A stretch of 64,000 bases of DNA, taken from NCBI RefSeq assembly GCF_025370935.1, contig NC_133486.1, positions 2,068,255 to 2,132,254 of the forward strand, read 5' to 3'. The notes under the pieces were generated by a model. That model was not told the origin of the DNA. It did no database searches and saw nothing but the letters and a program-made list of their open reading frames with translations. Source of the DNA: Choristoneura fumiferana. Lineage: Eukaryota; Arthropoda; Insecta; Lepidoptera; Tortricidae. Shown here piece after piece: positions 21,311 through 30,772 of this stretch. A program made the translations under genes and the position numbers. Numbering within the stretch: position 1 is the first letter of the stretch; every line of letters starts with the position of its first letter.

Positions 21311-22203
21311 CTAAGATGGCATACCTTAAGTGCCAGTAATTTCACCGGCTGTCTTACTCTCCACGCCGAAACACAACAGTACAAGCACTGCCTGCTGCTG
21401 AAATTGACTAAAGATAGAACAAAAGATGGCAAGTTCATGGAACAACCACTCGGCGCATAATAAAACCAGAGTTTCATTCATATATCTAGAAACCACCGTA
21501 ATCAGACTATTAAAGTGTAAGGACAGCAACGGCGACAGTTGTTGGAATACAAATCGTCAATTTGGCGACTTTACGCTCTGACCTTACCGCTAATGATATG
21601 GGCTTACATTCAAAATATTTAACGACGCGACTGTATTTTTTGTTTAGTTTGCCAATCATAATGTTGGGAAAAAATTGTTATTGAAGATAAGGTTCCAAAA
21701 CATTTAAACTAGGTACCTACTTGCTATTTGCGTTTATAATTGAATTGTGTGCTGCATTAATGTCAGTTTTAAAATTGGTTCCTTTGCATAATTTATAAAA
21801 TCAAAATTACTAAGCACGATAAGTATTCCTGAAGAAAAAACTCCAAAAATTTAAATTGTTTGTTAGGTAGGACAAACAGGTAAATTATTTTTATTTATCA
21901 AATGGAAATTTCCTTTTAAGTATGTGTGATCTCTTCAGATAAATGACTCATTGTTGATCTAATGACGATACGCAAAATTAACTTGTGGGCATTTCTGTCT
22001 AATGTTTACACGGAATTTTATAGCAAAATTGGATCCTCATATTCATATTCATATATATTTTTATTTATTTTTTTTTTATTTATATTCATATTAACTATAA
22101 AAACAAATACTATAATAACAAATATGATATGTGATTATATACTTAACAGTACCTTTTTTGACCAGGTTCGATCCCCGGTTATGTATTAGAGTTAAATAAC
22201 CCT

Positions 22204-22430
22204 ACCAACAAAAGTTGGAAAACCCCGACTTTGTCACTTCAAAGTTTAATATCTTAAAAACGGCTGGACCGATTTTGATGAAACTGCTAAGAACCATTGC
22301 TAGAAAACCTGCTTTCAAATACAAAAAACCGCATTCAAATTGGTTCTACGGTTAAAGAGCTACGGTGCCACAGACAGACACACATAGCGGTCCAACTTAT
22401 AAAACCCCTATTTTTGCGTCGGGGGTTAAA
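22204..22430 (+). repeat. GTTGGAAAACCCCGAC-family repeat
   Basis: Well preserved copy, ending TTTTTGCGTCGGGGGTTAA. Confidence 0.65.
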
Positions 22431-22574
22431 AGTAATACTAATGATATTTTATTTTTTAAATCGACGCCATGGTTCGTTAGAACAGATTTTGCTATTATCT
22501 CTCATAGTTTCTGAGTTCTCCCTACTGACTCATTTAGATTGATCGCCCGATGATTGTTATTTATAGCTTTGTCT

Positions 22575-23050
22575 ACTTAAGAGAAAGAAATATTAAAATT
22601 GGTCATTGGTCGGTCAGGACATGTTCCTTTGAATAAATTTTTAAATATGATGAAAGTAGTTCAATCCCCCATGTGCACGGATTGTAATAAGATTGAGGAC
22701 TTAATACATCTTTTGGTGGAGTGTGTATTGACTAAGGATATCCGCGAGAGGTGGTTGAGTGATTTGGACCTGTTCAATGGTGCAGTGAATGTTATTTTGA
22801 GTTGTCCGGTATCGGAAGATGCGGTACGAATTTACAGGTTCATAAAGCACTCCTTTGCAGCCAGATAATCTGGACATCGCAATAGGAGTGTTTGATGAAT
22901 GTGGCCATCGTGTCTTTCAATGAGGCTGGCATAGTCACACAGGTGCATTTAAGCCTCAAAAAAAAAAATAGAAAAAAAATTGGTCAGACTTAAAATTGGT
23001 CAGAGATGGGTGCTCAATGCTGAATAAAGAATATTTGTATTGTATTGTAC
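22575..23050 (+). pseudogene. Non-LTR retrotransposon (R1/Jockey-like) 3' end
   Basis: The frame from about 22599 reads GHVPLNKFLNMMKVVQSPMC, then TDCNKIEDLIHLLVECVLTK. This is the 'GH.P.N.FL......SP.C..C...ED..H.L..C' module at the C-terminus of insect R1/Jockey-type LINE polyproteins. It ends at a stop near 22868 and continues into an untranslated tail with A-rich runs (near 22958) and TTGTATTGTATTG. 5'-truncated copy, not a host gene. Confidence 0.65.
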
Positions 23051-23159
23051 CTATAGTTTTTTTCCTTTTTATTTAATTGATAGATATGGTTTTAATTGAA
23101 ACAACAACCGAATCTTTTGTATTTTAGTAGTCGGTATACTTACCTGTTTGCAAAAACGT

Positions 23160-23365
23160 ATTTTAACCCCCGACGAAAAAAAGGAGGTGTTATGAGTTCG
23201 TCTGTCAGTATGCGGCATAGTAGCTCTAAAAGGGATAGACTGATTTCCATGCGGTTTTTTATCATGAAAGCGATCCTTGCAGTGTTTTTTTCTTAGCAAC
23301 GAGTACCTATGTATGATAAAAATCGATTCAGCTGGTTTTGATATATTATTAAACTTTGAAATACC
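23160..23365 (-). repeat. Diverged GTTGGAAAACCCCGAC-family repeat
   Basis: Inverted copy starting TTAACCCCCGACGAAAAAAAGG with GTAGCTCTAAAAGG and CAGCTGGTTTTGATATATTA. Confidence 0.5.
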
Positions 23366-23609
23366 GGGAGATTTTCAATTTTATAAGTTTGCTCGGCTAT
23401 TTTGGTTAGTTTTAGTTTAATTTTAATTTTGGTATATATAGTTCTTTTTTTAAAATTTAAATCATTTAAAGTTATTGTTAGAAAGTTAAGTTTAAATCAA
23501 ACTACAACAGATGAAGTTATATGTAGGTTAGTAAATATATATTATATTCGAAGGAAAATATAACCTCTTTCATATTTCAATTTCAATTATTTTTAATGTT
23601 TTTTGACCT

Positions 23610-23725
23610 CTAGGTTGGCAACGCATCTGCAATCCCCCTGGTGTTGCAGGTGTCTTTGGGCGGTGGTGATCTCTTATCATCAGGAGATTCACTTGCTCGT
23701 TTGCCATTCAGTCGAATATAAAAAA
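23610..23725 (-). repeat. Inverted copy of the repeat at 21200-21310
   Basis: AGGTTGGCAACGCATCTGCA ... CTTGCTCGTTTGCCATTCAG. Confidence 0.6.
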
Positions 23726-23729
23726 ATGT

Positions 23730-24640
23730 AAAAAGGCAAACAAGGATAAAGTAGGGACTTTAAAATATCTATTTTTTCAAATATTTGAAATTTGAAACTG
23801 TTCGTACATAATTATTTTAAACGTTAAACAAAAAAAATCCGCTATGGCTTATAAGTCTACGTGTACCTACGTTTTATTTGATTAATTTATTTAAGTGTGT
23901 TCATTGAATCAATTCAAAACAAACTTCAAACCTACCGTGATGTTTCGAATATTACTCAGTGAAGTAGGATCCAAACAATCATATCTTTATTTAAAAAAAA
24001 ACCTATATCTACAAACTAATCCGATTAGGTATACTTCTTGCGAGCAAACTTCAATGTTTAAATATAACTAAGTATTAATTTTAGACAACTTAATTGTAAA
24101 CATCACGCAAAAAAACATAAATTATAAATCTATAATTGAATTATTAGCTAACTCATCAAAACAACAATTAAAAAACAAAATAATATTTAAAAAAAGATAA
24201 TAAAAAACTTACACCAACTAGCCCCCTTAAAGAACCCTTTTGTCACAGATTATAATTCACAAAAACATTCACTTTTCTTAAAAAACACTGCAACACAAAC
24301 GCGCGTATTCTCCGGTGCTAGTTACGTGCGTCTTTTGCGCAAGTCCGACTCGTACTGGTGGCTGCGTGCGCGCAGGTCGCACATTCAAAACAAGAAGGCA
24401 ATTCACTTGGCAATGACCACTTATTTGATATCAAACGTCATGATTATTGAAAAAGAATCAATAATTAAGATCCCTAATGCCACAAATATTATAAATGTGG
24501 AAATGTGGAAATCTGTAAATAAATTTAGTTGTTACATCTTCTCGTCTAAACTGCAGCACCTACCTATTTAGATGAAATTCGGTATACAGATAGCTTCAGT
24601 CCCGGGGAAGGACATTAGGATAAGTAGCAAGGAAGTGAAA
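23730..24640. other. No supported gene
   Basis: AT-rich until 24290, then a GC-richer patch (24295-24390). On the minus strand a donor-like GGTGTAAGTTTT at 24213-24203 follows this patch, so a 5' untranslated exon is possible, but nothing downstream can be linked to it. Confidence 0.3.
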
Positions 24641-24645
24641 TTTGT

Positions 24646-24775
24646 ATCGAAAATCCAAACTGAAACAAAGATGCACAGAAAAACCAGAAAAAGAGACCAG
24701 CGCTGGGAATCGAACCCAGGTCCTCAGCATTCCGTGCTGTGTGCCATACCCACTACCACTGGACATAACACTGCA
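24646..24775 (-). repeat. SINE-2 (second tRNA-derived SINE family), copy 1
   Basis: On the minus strand CAGTGGTAGTGGGTATGGCA resembles an A-box region and GGGTTCGATTCCCAGCGCTG carries a B box, followed by a body with TTTCTGTGCATC. The same unit is at 47743-47870. The open frame here that includes ESNPGPQH is a by-product. Confidence 0.75.
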
Positions 24776-25284
24776 AGTGCTACTTTTTAAAGTGACACTT
24801 GCAGTGTTATGCTTCTCAGGTACCATCAGCCAAATAAGTGGTCTATCAATTTTTAAACAAGTTCCTATCTAATGAATATGTCGCTAAAGTCGAACTTTCA
24901 AGTTGACATACACGTCTATTGGCATTATTGTTTTATGACATGCAAACGATTATCAACTTTAGGGTGGTAGACCACATAGGTATTTGGCTGATGGTACAAG
25001 GTTTTATTCCTTCCTTGTTGTTTTTTGGCTTGGATATAAATAAACAAACAATTAAACATACTCAGAGTGGATGTCTAATTCCGATGTTATCGAGTAGGTA
25101 TCTTCGACCACTTCCACGAATTTATAACCGACTTCAAAAAAGAAGGTTCTAAATTCGTCGGAATCTCTTTTAATATTTGTTGGTGTGTTTGGGTTTGTTT
25201 TGTTTTGTTGTTTTGCGTCTGTGAGCTTCGATAAAAAATATTTTTGTTTACTTTTTTTTGTCGTTATTTGTAGTGGTTTTTTAT

Positions 25285-25345
25285 ATATAAAAACGAGCGT
25301 GCGGGTCACCTGATGAGAAGCAATCACCGCCGCCCATGGACAGCT
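25285..25345 (+). repeat. Short copy of the 21200-21310 repeat
   Basis: ACGAGCGTGCGGGTCACCTG with GAAGCAATCACCGCCGCCCA. Confidence 0.5.
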
Positions 25346-25464
25346 GTCAACACGAGTTCAATGGTCTGGTTTTCTAACCCCTGACGCTAAAAAACGGGTG
25401 GTACACGTTTGACGCCAATATTTGTTTTTCTGACATTAAAAACTATATATAGGTACCTATAGGT

Positions 25465-25617
25465 AATGACACGAGAGTTGAAGTGAATGATTACACACAC
25501 AGCTACAAGAACTGATTGCATAAAAGGAGAATGAATTAAATGAACGAGTGAATGTCAAAATCCCGCTGTCATTACATGATATGTTCTTGTGTGCGTGACC
25601 TCAACTCTGGTGGCACT
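25465..25617. repeat. MITE, GAGAGTTGAAGT family
   Basis: Ends GACACGAGAGTTGAAGTGA and TGACCTCAACTCTGGTGGC are imperfect inverted repeats; close relative at 28271-28407. Confidence 0.65.
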
Positions 25618-25629
25618 GCCTATATAAAG

Positions 25630-26100
25630 ATTTAATTAACGCACAAAGTTGGCGCTATTTAGCGCGGTTGAGAAGCGGCGTTTTTAGCGAAAGTGTTACG
25701 ATAACATCAAGTTTAGACCACTTGCACTCTATGCGGTAATCAGTAACCTTAACACTACCAAGTTTCATTTACTAGTCTCACTTAGGCGAAATACCGTGCG
25801 GGTATCGTTACATTGCGGGGTGCGTGGCTATGGATTTATAAGTGACCGATCAACAACAGCAATGTAATGCAGCGCACACGATCTCTCCGTCAAAATGAGG
25901 CTTGCTTACTCTTTGGTTGCTTAGTTTACTCAAGCCTAATGAATAGAAAAGTTTAGTAGGTAAGTTGAGTTTCTTGCCTATATTTCGGCCCATAGACACT
26001 CACTGAATAAGAAAACCGGAAATACCGGTAACACGGGCAAAATAAAAATTCAAAAATAATATGTCTATTCATCGAAATCTAAACTTTTTTTTCCAATGGC
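25630..26100. other. No gene seen
   Basis: Unassigned sequence between repeats, with no coding signal on either strand. Confidence 0.35.
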
Positions 26101-26104
26101 ACAA

Positions 26105-26325
26105 ATATACCTAATAAATGCGCAAGTTTGTAAGTCTGTTTGTTTGTTTATTTGTTACTTCATCACGTCTAAACCGCTGAACTGATTTAGATGAAATTTG
26201 GCATACGGATAGTTCGAGCCCCGGGGAAGGACATAGGATAGTTTTTATTCCGGAAAATTGCATCGTTCCCGCGGGATAGTGAAAACCGAAATTTACACGG
26301 ACGGAGTCGCGGGTAACGGCTAGTG
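26105..26325 (+). repeat. Dispersed ~210-bp repeat (GTCCGTCTTTCACG / CGCGGGCAAAAGCTAG family)
   Basis: Layout shared with 33890-34095, 46945-47155, 48035-48212 and 62305-62530: GTAAGTCTGTTTGTTTGTTT, a 'CGTCTAAACCGC' block, AGATGAAATTTGGCATACGG, GGGGAAGGACATAGGATAG, then GCGGGTAACGGCTAGT. Confidence 0.6.
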
Positions 26326-26329
26326 AGAA

Positions 26330-26944
26330 CTGAAACTGATGATGCTTAACTGGTAGCACATTGTATTTAATAAAAAAAAAAAATCATTTATTGCCACTGA
26401 AAATAAGACAGGTTACAAAATAAAAAAACACATAAACATTTACCTATTCAGCATTATTTAGTTAGAAAAAAACGAGTAAGAAAAATGAAAAGTCGAAATA
26501 TCTCAAATTTGGTGATACTTTTATTCAACCGAAATGAACTTTTTTTAGAATGTTCTTGTCAAAGAATATTTATCAGCTAATTACAAACCACCTATTAATA
26601 TGTAGAGAAGCGCCTAGTAAAAATCTTCTAGTTGGTTTGCCATCACCACAGAATTATATAATAGTACCTACTAACGTACAGAATGGCTACGCTCCGCCCC
26701 GCACCGGTTCGAGTTACCCCACCCCTCAAGCGCAGATTGCAGGAAAACCGCAGGAAAGCAGTCGGGTGCGCGACGCGATGTATGTCGGCCGCACGGCACT
26801 AAGTTCGGGAGCAATCATTTTGCGAAATCGTAACGGTACCCTCCCTACTTCCTTTTTCTAAATAAATAGTGATTTCTGAAATTAACGCGATTAATACATG
26901 AAATAACTACCTACCGAATGATTCTTCTAAGTTTGTAGACGTAT
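26330..26944. other. No supported gene
   Basis: The open frame ending in RVRDAMYVGRTALSSG (26550-26861) has no recognisable domain and no splice or start context, and is not called. Confidence 0.35.
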
Positions 26945-26955
26945 ATATTGTAATT

Positions 26956-27085
26956 CAATGGTGCGTGTGAAGTTCCCAATCCGCATTGGGCCCGCGTGGG
27001 AACTATGGCCCAAGCCCTCTTGTTTCTGAGAGGAGGCCTGTGCCCAGCAGTGGGACGTATATAGGCTGGGATGATGATGATGATG
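26956..27085 (+). repeat. SINE-1 5'-truncated copy with target duplication
   Basis: Starts inside the SINE at TCAATGGTGCGTGTGAAG and ends in GATGATGATG. ATATTGTAATT occurs on both sides (26945-26955 and 27086-27096), an 11-bp target duplication, so truncation occurred at insertion. Confidence 0.75.
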
Positions 27086-27096
27086 ATATTGTAATT

Positions 27097-27770
27097 GAAA
27101 ATAATAATGCTTAAATACGCAAACAGACACATTTTAAGTAGGTTTAAATAAATCGGGGATATTCTGGCAGAACCGGATAAGTGCACGATATTTATTTTTA
27201 TACGGTTTTTCTAGATAAATAAAGCAGAAAACATTTGAGTATGCCTATGTATGTAACTTTAAAAAAAAATGCACTTATTCTGTTTTTTGCCAGAATACCC
27301 TCGAAATAGGTAAGATTAACGATTACATTTATGTGCACATATCTAAGCCATACCTACATATGAGTACCTTTAAATGTCATTGGTACAACTTATAGTACTA
27401 TACCACAGTGTCAGGAAATGTAAGTGTATTCTTAGACTTTGACTATACAGTTTTGCAATAGTCAGCCCTGTGCAGCTTACGCACACATCGACGCGTGTAC
27501 AGACATCGTCGTGCGGGTGCCTATGTAGATTCAAGAACGCGTATTTCTAGGACCAAGTATAGCGTATTTTGTACGGCGTGGCCGCCGTGTGCCATCACGT
27601 TGCAAAGCGTCGTTGCATGGTAAGTTGCTAAGCGTATTACGGTAGGCGCTTTGAAATAAAGATAAGGGTAGGTACGGTTAATATACGATCGAGTATTGAC
27701 TGACCTGTAGTAAAGCATTAGATTAGTGCCACTGCCGGCAAGCAGCGAGAAGACAATGTTTTTTCATTTC
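27097..27770. other. No gene seen
   Basis: Unassigned AT-rich DNA with no domain-bearing frame. Confidence 0.35.
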
Positions 27771-27781
27771 ATGACCATTTT

Positions 27782-28088
27782 TTTTGAAGCCGTGGTGGCC
27801 TTTTGATTTGACCTATCGCCTCTCAAGCAGAGGGTCGTGGGTTCAAACCCCGGCTGGCACCTCTGAGTTTTTCGAAATTCATGTGCGGAGTTACATTTGA
27901 AATTTACCACGAGCTTTGCGGTGAAGGAAAACATCGTGAGGAAACCTGCACAAACCTGCGAAGCAATTCAATAGTGTGTGTGAAGTTCCCAATCCGCACT
28001 GGGCCCGCGTGGGAACTATGGCCCAAGCCCTCTTGTTCTGAGAGGAGGCCTGTGCCCAGCAGTGGAACGTATATAGGCTGGGATGATG
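27782..28088 (+). repeat. SINE-1, full copy with 11-bp target duplication
   Basis: Head GCCGTGGTGGCC, B box GGGTTCAAACCCC, GATGATGATG tail. ATGACCATTTT lies at 27771-27781 and 28089-28099. Confidence 0.85.
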
Positions 28089-28270
28089 ATGACCATTTTA
28101 CCCCTATTGTCGCCGAGCGACAACTTTTTTTATACGTTGACAAAAATACTCCTCTGGCTACTCGCCCGAGGCGGGACTAGTGCCTAATGCAAGATTTGAT
28201 ATTTCATGGCTTCAGAAACCATGACTCAGAAGATACTGGCACCGTTCCTTCTTTGAAAATAATTAGTTAG

Positions 28271-28407
28271 TGCCACGAGAGTTGAAGTGGATGATTACAC
28301 ACACAGCTACAAAAATAATTGATTGCACAAAAGGAGAATTCGTGAAATGTCAAAATCCTGCTGTTACACGACATGTTCTAGTGTGCGTGACCTCAACTCG
28401 TGTGGCT
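28271..28407. repeat. MITE, GAGAGTTGAAGT family
   Basis: TGCCACGAGAGTTGAAGTGG left end; TGACCTCAACTCGTGTGGC right end. Confidence 0.65.
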
Positions 28408-28490
28408 TAGGTATAGGCTTAGCTTAATGTTTATCCGAAGAAGCTGCCAGCTCTACATGGATTAAAATCAAAAGGCTACGTGTGAATTAG

Positions 28491-28749
28491 GGGAGCGCCA
28501 AAGTTCGCATACTCTTCGCTATTCATACCGTAATTTTTGTCCGAATCATCGTTTGTCATATTTTTTTTCCCACCGAAACCTCACAGTTTCCTGAAATTTT
28601 TAAATGGTCATCCTATAGAAAACTATAGCTTAGGTTAGGTGTGTTTTATAACAATTCTGAACAATTATTGGATTCAGAAAAAACAGAGTTATGACAAACG
28701 ATCGTTCTGACAAACATTAGTACATTCGGACTTCCATTAAGTATGCGAG
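28491..28749 (+). repeat. ~260-bp MITE-like repeat (CGCATACTCTTCGCTATTC)
   Basis: Recurs inverted at 32816-33071 over its whole length. Internal GACAAACGATCGTTCTGACA is partly inverted relative to GTCCGAATCATCGTTTGTCA, so it folds imperfectly. Confidence 0.65.
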
Positions 28750-28759
28750 CCGATATGCA

Positions 28760-29365
28760 CCGTATATAAGAGCTGTGCTGTAAAGTGAATATGAGAAAAA
28801 AATATCACTTTTTGAATTATGCAAATCGTACATTCTATTCAAAAGATGTTACGAATTTAAAAACGCGCCCCGCGTGGGTATAGTTTTTGGAAAATGGAGC
28901 TGTAAAATGTGTGTGAAGTGCCCTTGATTATATAGTGACCTTTATCTCGATAATTGTGCCCGTGCGAAGCTGGGGCGAGGCGTTAGTCTGGTATAATCGT
29001 GTTGCTTAAAACTCACTTTGCATAACAACGTAGTTATACATAAAAAATTTGGCAGAATAATTACTTCACATTAAATTTACTCGGCATAAGAATTATTTCA
29101 TTTCACATAATTCCGTTATTTCGAAAAGTACGTTAAGTTAGAACTGCTGTGACCCAATATGAGTTTTCAAATATGAGTTTTGTATAAACAAGGTTCTGTG
29201 ATATGAGTTCCGGCGAAATGATAATTTATGCTACCTAATATCTATGCGATACGAGATAACCTACACCAAACAGGTAAAAAAGAACATATAACACATAAGA
29301 TTATTTCCTCGCGTACAGCTCTGTTTTTTCATTCCATATACATCTGGTGGATAAGCTGCTATTAA
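28760..29365. other. No gene seen
   Basis: Unassigned AT-rich DNA. No domain or splice-linked exon was found. Confidence 0.35.
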
Positions 29366-29367
29366 AG

Positions 29368-29580
29368 CAGAGTCATCATCATCATCATCAGCCTATGTTC
29401 GTCCACTGCTGGACATATTCCTCTCCCATGGCACGCCACTGAGCACGATCCTCGGCCACTCTCATCCAGCTCTTGCCAGCCGCCCTGCGAAGATCATCGC
29501 TCCACCGAGTCTGAGGACGTCCTACGCTACGTTTACCGATCCGTAGTCTCCACTCAAGAACTCGTCTACCCCAACGGTTA
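29368..29580 (-). pseudogene. RTE-type LINE 3' end (RT C-terminus plus GATGAT tail)
   Basis: On the minus strand the frame reads RWGRRVLEWRLRIGKRSVG, then RPQTRWSDDLRRAAGKSWMR and AMGEEYVQQWTNIG with a stop directly followed by GATGATGATG. The 'GRP.TRW.DDL......W...A.DR..W...GE.YVQQWT..G' block is the usual C-terminus of insect RTE LINEs. The upstream RT is absent, as typical of 5'-truncated insertions. The frame is intact over its length. Confidence 0.75.
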
Positions 29581-29599
29581 AAGCAGAGTATCAGACTTT

Positions 29600-29990
29600 T
29601 ATTAACCGACGAAAAAAACGGAGGAGGTTCTCAAGTCGACGCGTATATATATAATATATTATGTATGACCACGCATAACTTTTTACAGAGTAGTCCGATT
29701 TTGATGATTCTTTTATGATTGGAAAGCGTATACCCCGAGAGTGGTCCCATTCAAATTTGGAAAAAATATTCCTACCCTAAGGGTAGGAAAACAGAGGATG
29801 ATTGATTGTTCAGTCGGTGATTGTACTGTATGACCAGGTATAACTTTTTACAGACTAGTATCATTTTGATAATTCTTTTTTTATTAGATAGGGTATATCT
29901 TGAAGTTGGTATTATATACATTTGAAAAAAAAAACCACCCCAAGGGTGGGAAAAAAGTATAAAATAAAAACTTTTTAACAAAAAAATTGA
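29600..29990 (+). repeat. Imperfect tandem repeat (ATAACTTTTTACAGA)
   Basis: TGACCACGCATAACTTTTTA at about 29667 and TGACCAGGTATAACTTTTTA at about 29831 start two similar units, each with TTTTGAT(G/A)ATTCTTTT and a CCCNAAGGGTNGG motif. Confidence 0.5.
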
Positions 29991-30354
29991 ACCGCCGAAA
30001 AAACTGAAAAGCAAAAAATAATACCTTTTTTGTTTGACCTTAATCTAGTTACTAGTTTAGGTATAAATCTGCTTTAATCGTCAAAGTTTCAGACTTTTAT
30101 TTACTAACGCTTACTCAGATCTCTGTTTAGGCGTTACACTATCAATGACAAACGCCCCGTATCAGGTATCAATGGGAGATAACGTTATCTGATACCAATG
30201 ATTCACTTCGCACAATACCACGCCACGTTTGGCACGTTATTTTGTATATTTAGACCGAAAACATGTTAAATTTGATTTGTGAGTTTACAATAAGTTGAAA
30301 ATTCAAATATTCAACAACGCTAGTTGGTGATGTTAGTGATAAGTCATAGTGTTA

Positions 30355-30495
30355 GGGGCTGTTTCACCATCCATTGATTAGTGTTAAGTGACGGTTAAAT
30401 GTGATGCCGTCTCTATTTGTTTTGTTCGAATAGACGGAGACGGCATCGCATTTAACCTTCACTTAACACTAATCAATGGATGGTGAAACAGCCCC
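30355..30495. repeat. Near-perfect hairpin MITE (GGGGCTGTTTCACCATCC)
   Basis: Arms of about 60 bp pair almost completely around TTTGTTTTGTTCGAATAGAC. Diverged relatives lie at 34803-34964 and 51956-52099. Confidence 0.8.
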
Positions 30496-30747
30496 TTAGT
30501 TGTCATAGTTTAACGGGAATTTAAAATCGGACGAATTTTTAAAGGAACAAAAGAAAAGGAATCGCGTTTTCCTTTAAAAGGACTAGGTATAGTGAATAAT
30601 CCGTTTGCGGTCTTTACTTTACCTATTTAAGTTTGGATTGTTTCCACTCATTATTTATAATAATAAACAGTATTGTGTACCTACCAGTTGTGAAGTATCG
30701 TTTGTTCTGTGCTAATGGAAGGACGTTATTGGATTTATTAAAAGAAA

Positions 30748-30771
30748 ATGTGCTTCGTTTAAATGAACTAA
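30748..30771 (+). promoter_or_regulatory. Two tiny upstream ORFs before the TRAF start
   Basis: ATG at 30748 (four codons then TAA) is directly followed by ATG at 30763 (ATGAACTAA). The second stop lies two bases before the TRAF ATG at 30773. If they are in the mRNA they would lower or gate initiation at the main start; the transcription start is not known. Confidence 0.45.
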
Positions 30772-30772
30772 A

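Noticed and set aside
24203..24330. 5' untranslated exon of a minus-strand gene (GTGTAAGT donor)
   Set aside because: A donor-like motif and a GC-rich patch alone are not enough; no downstream coding exon connects to it.
24690..24775. Possible tRNA gene on the minus strand (GGGTTCGATTCCC)
   Set aside because: No full cloverleaf is apparent and the unit is repeated with a non-tRNA body, so it is the head of a SINE.
24572..24790. Open frame containing ESNPGPQH, possible small protein
   Set aside because: It is the antisense of a tRNA-derived SINE (SINE-2); the same frame arises at the second copy, 47743-47870.
26550..26861. 103-codon open frame
   Set aside because: No recognisable domain, no initiation or splice context, surrounded by repeats.
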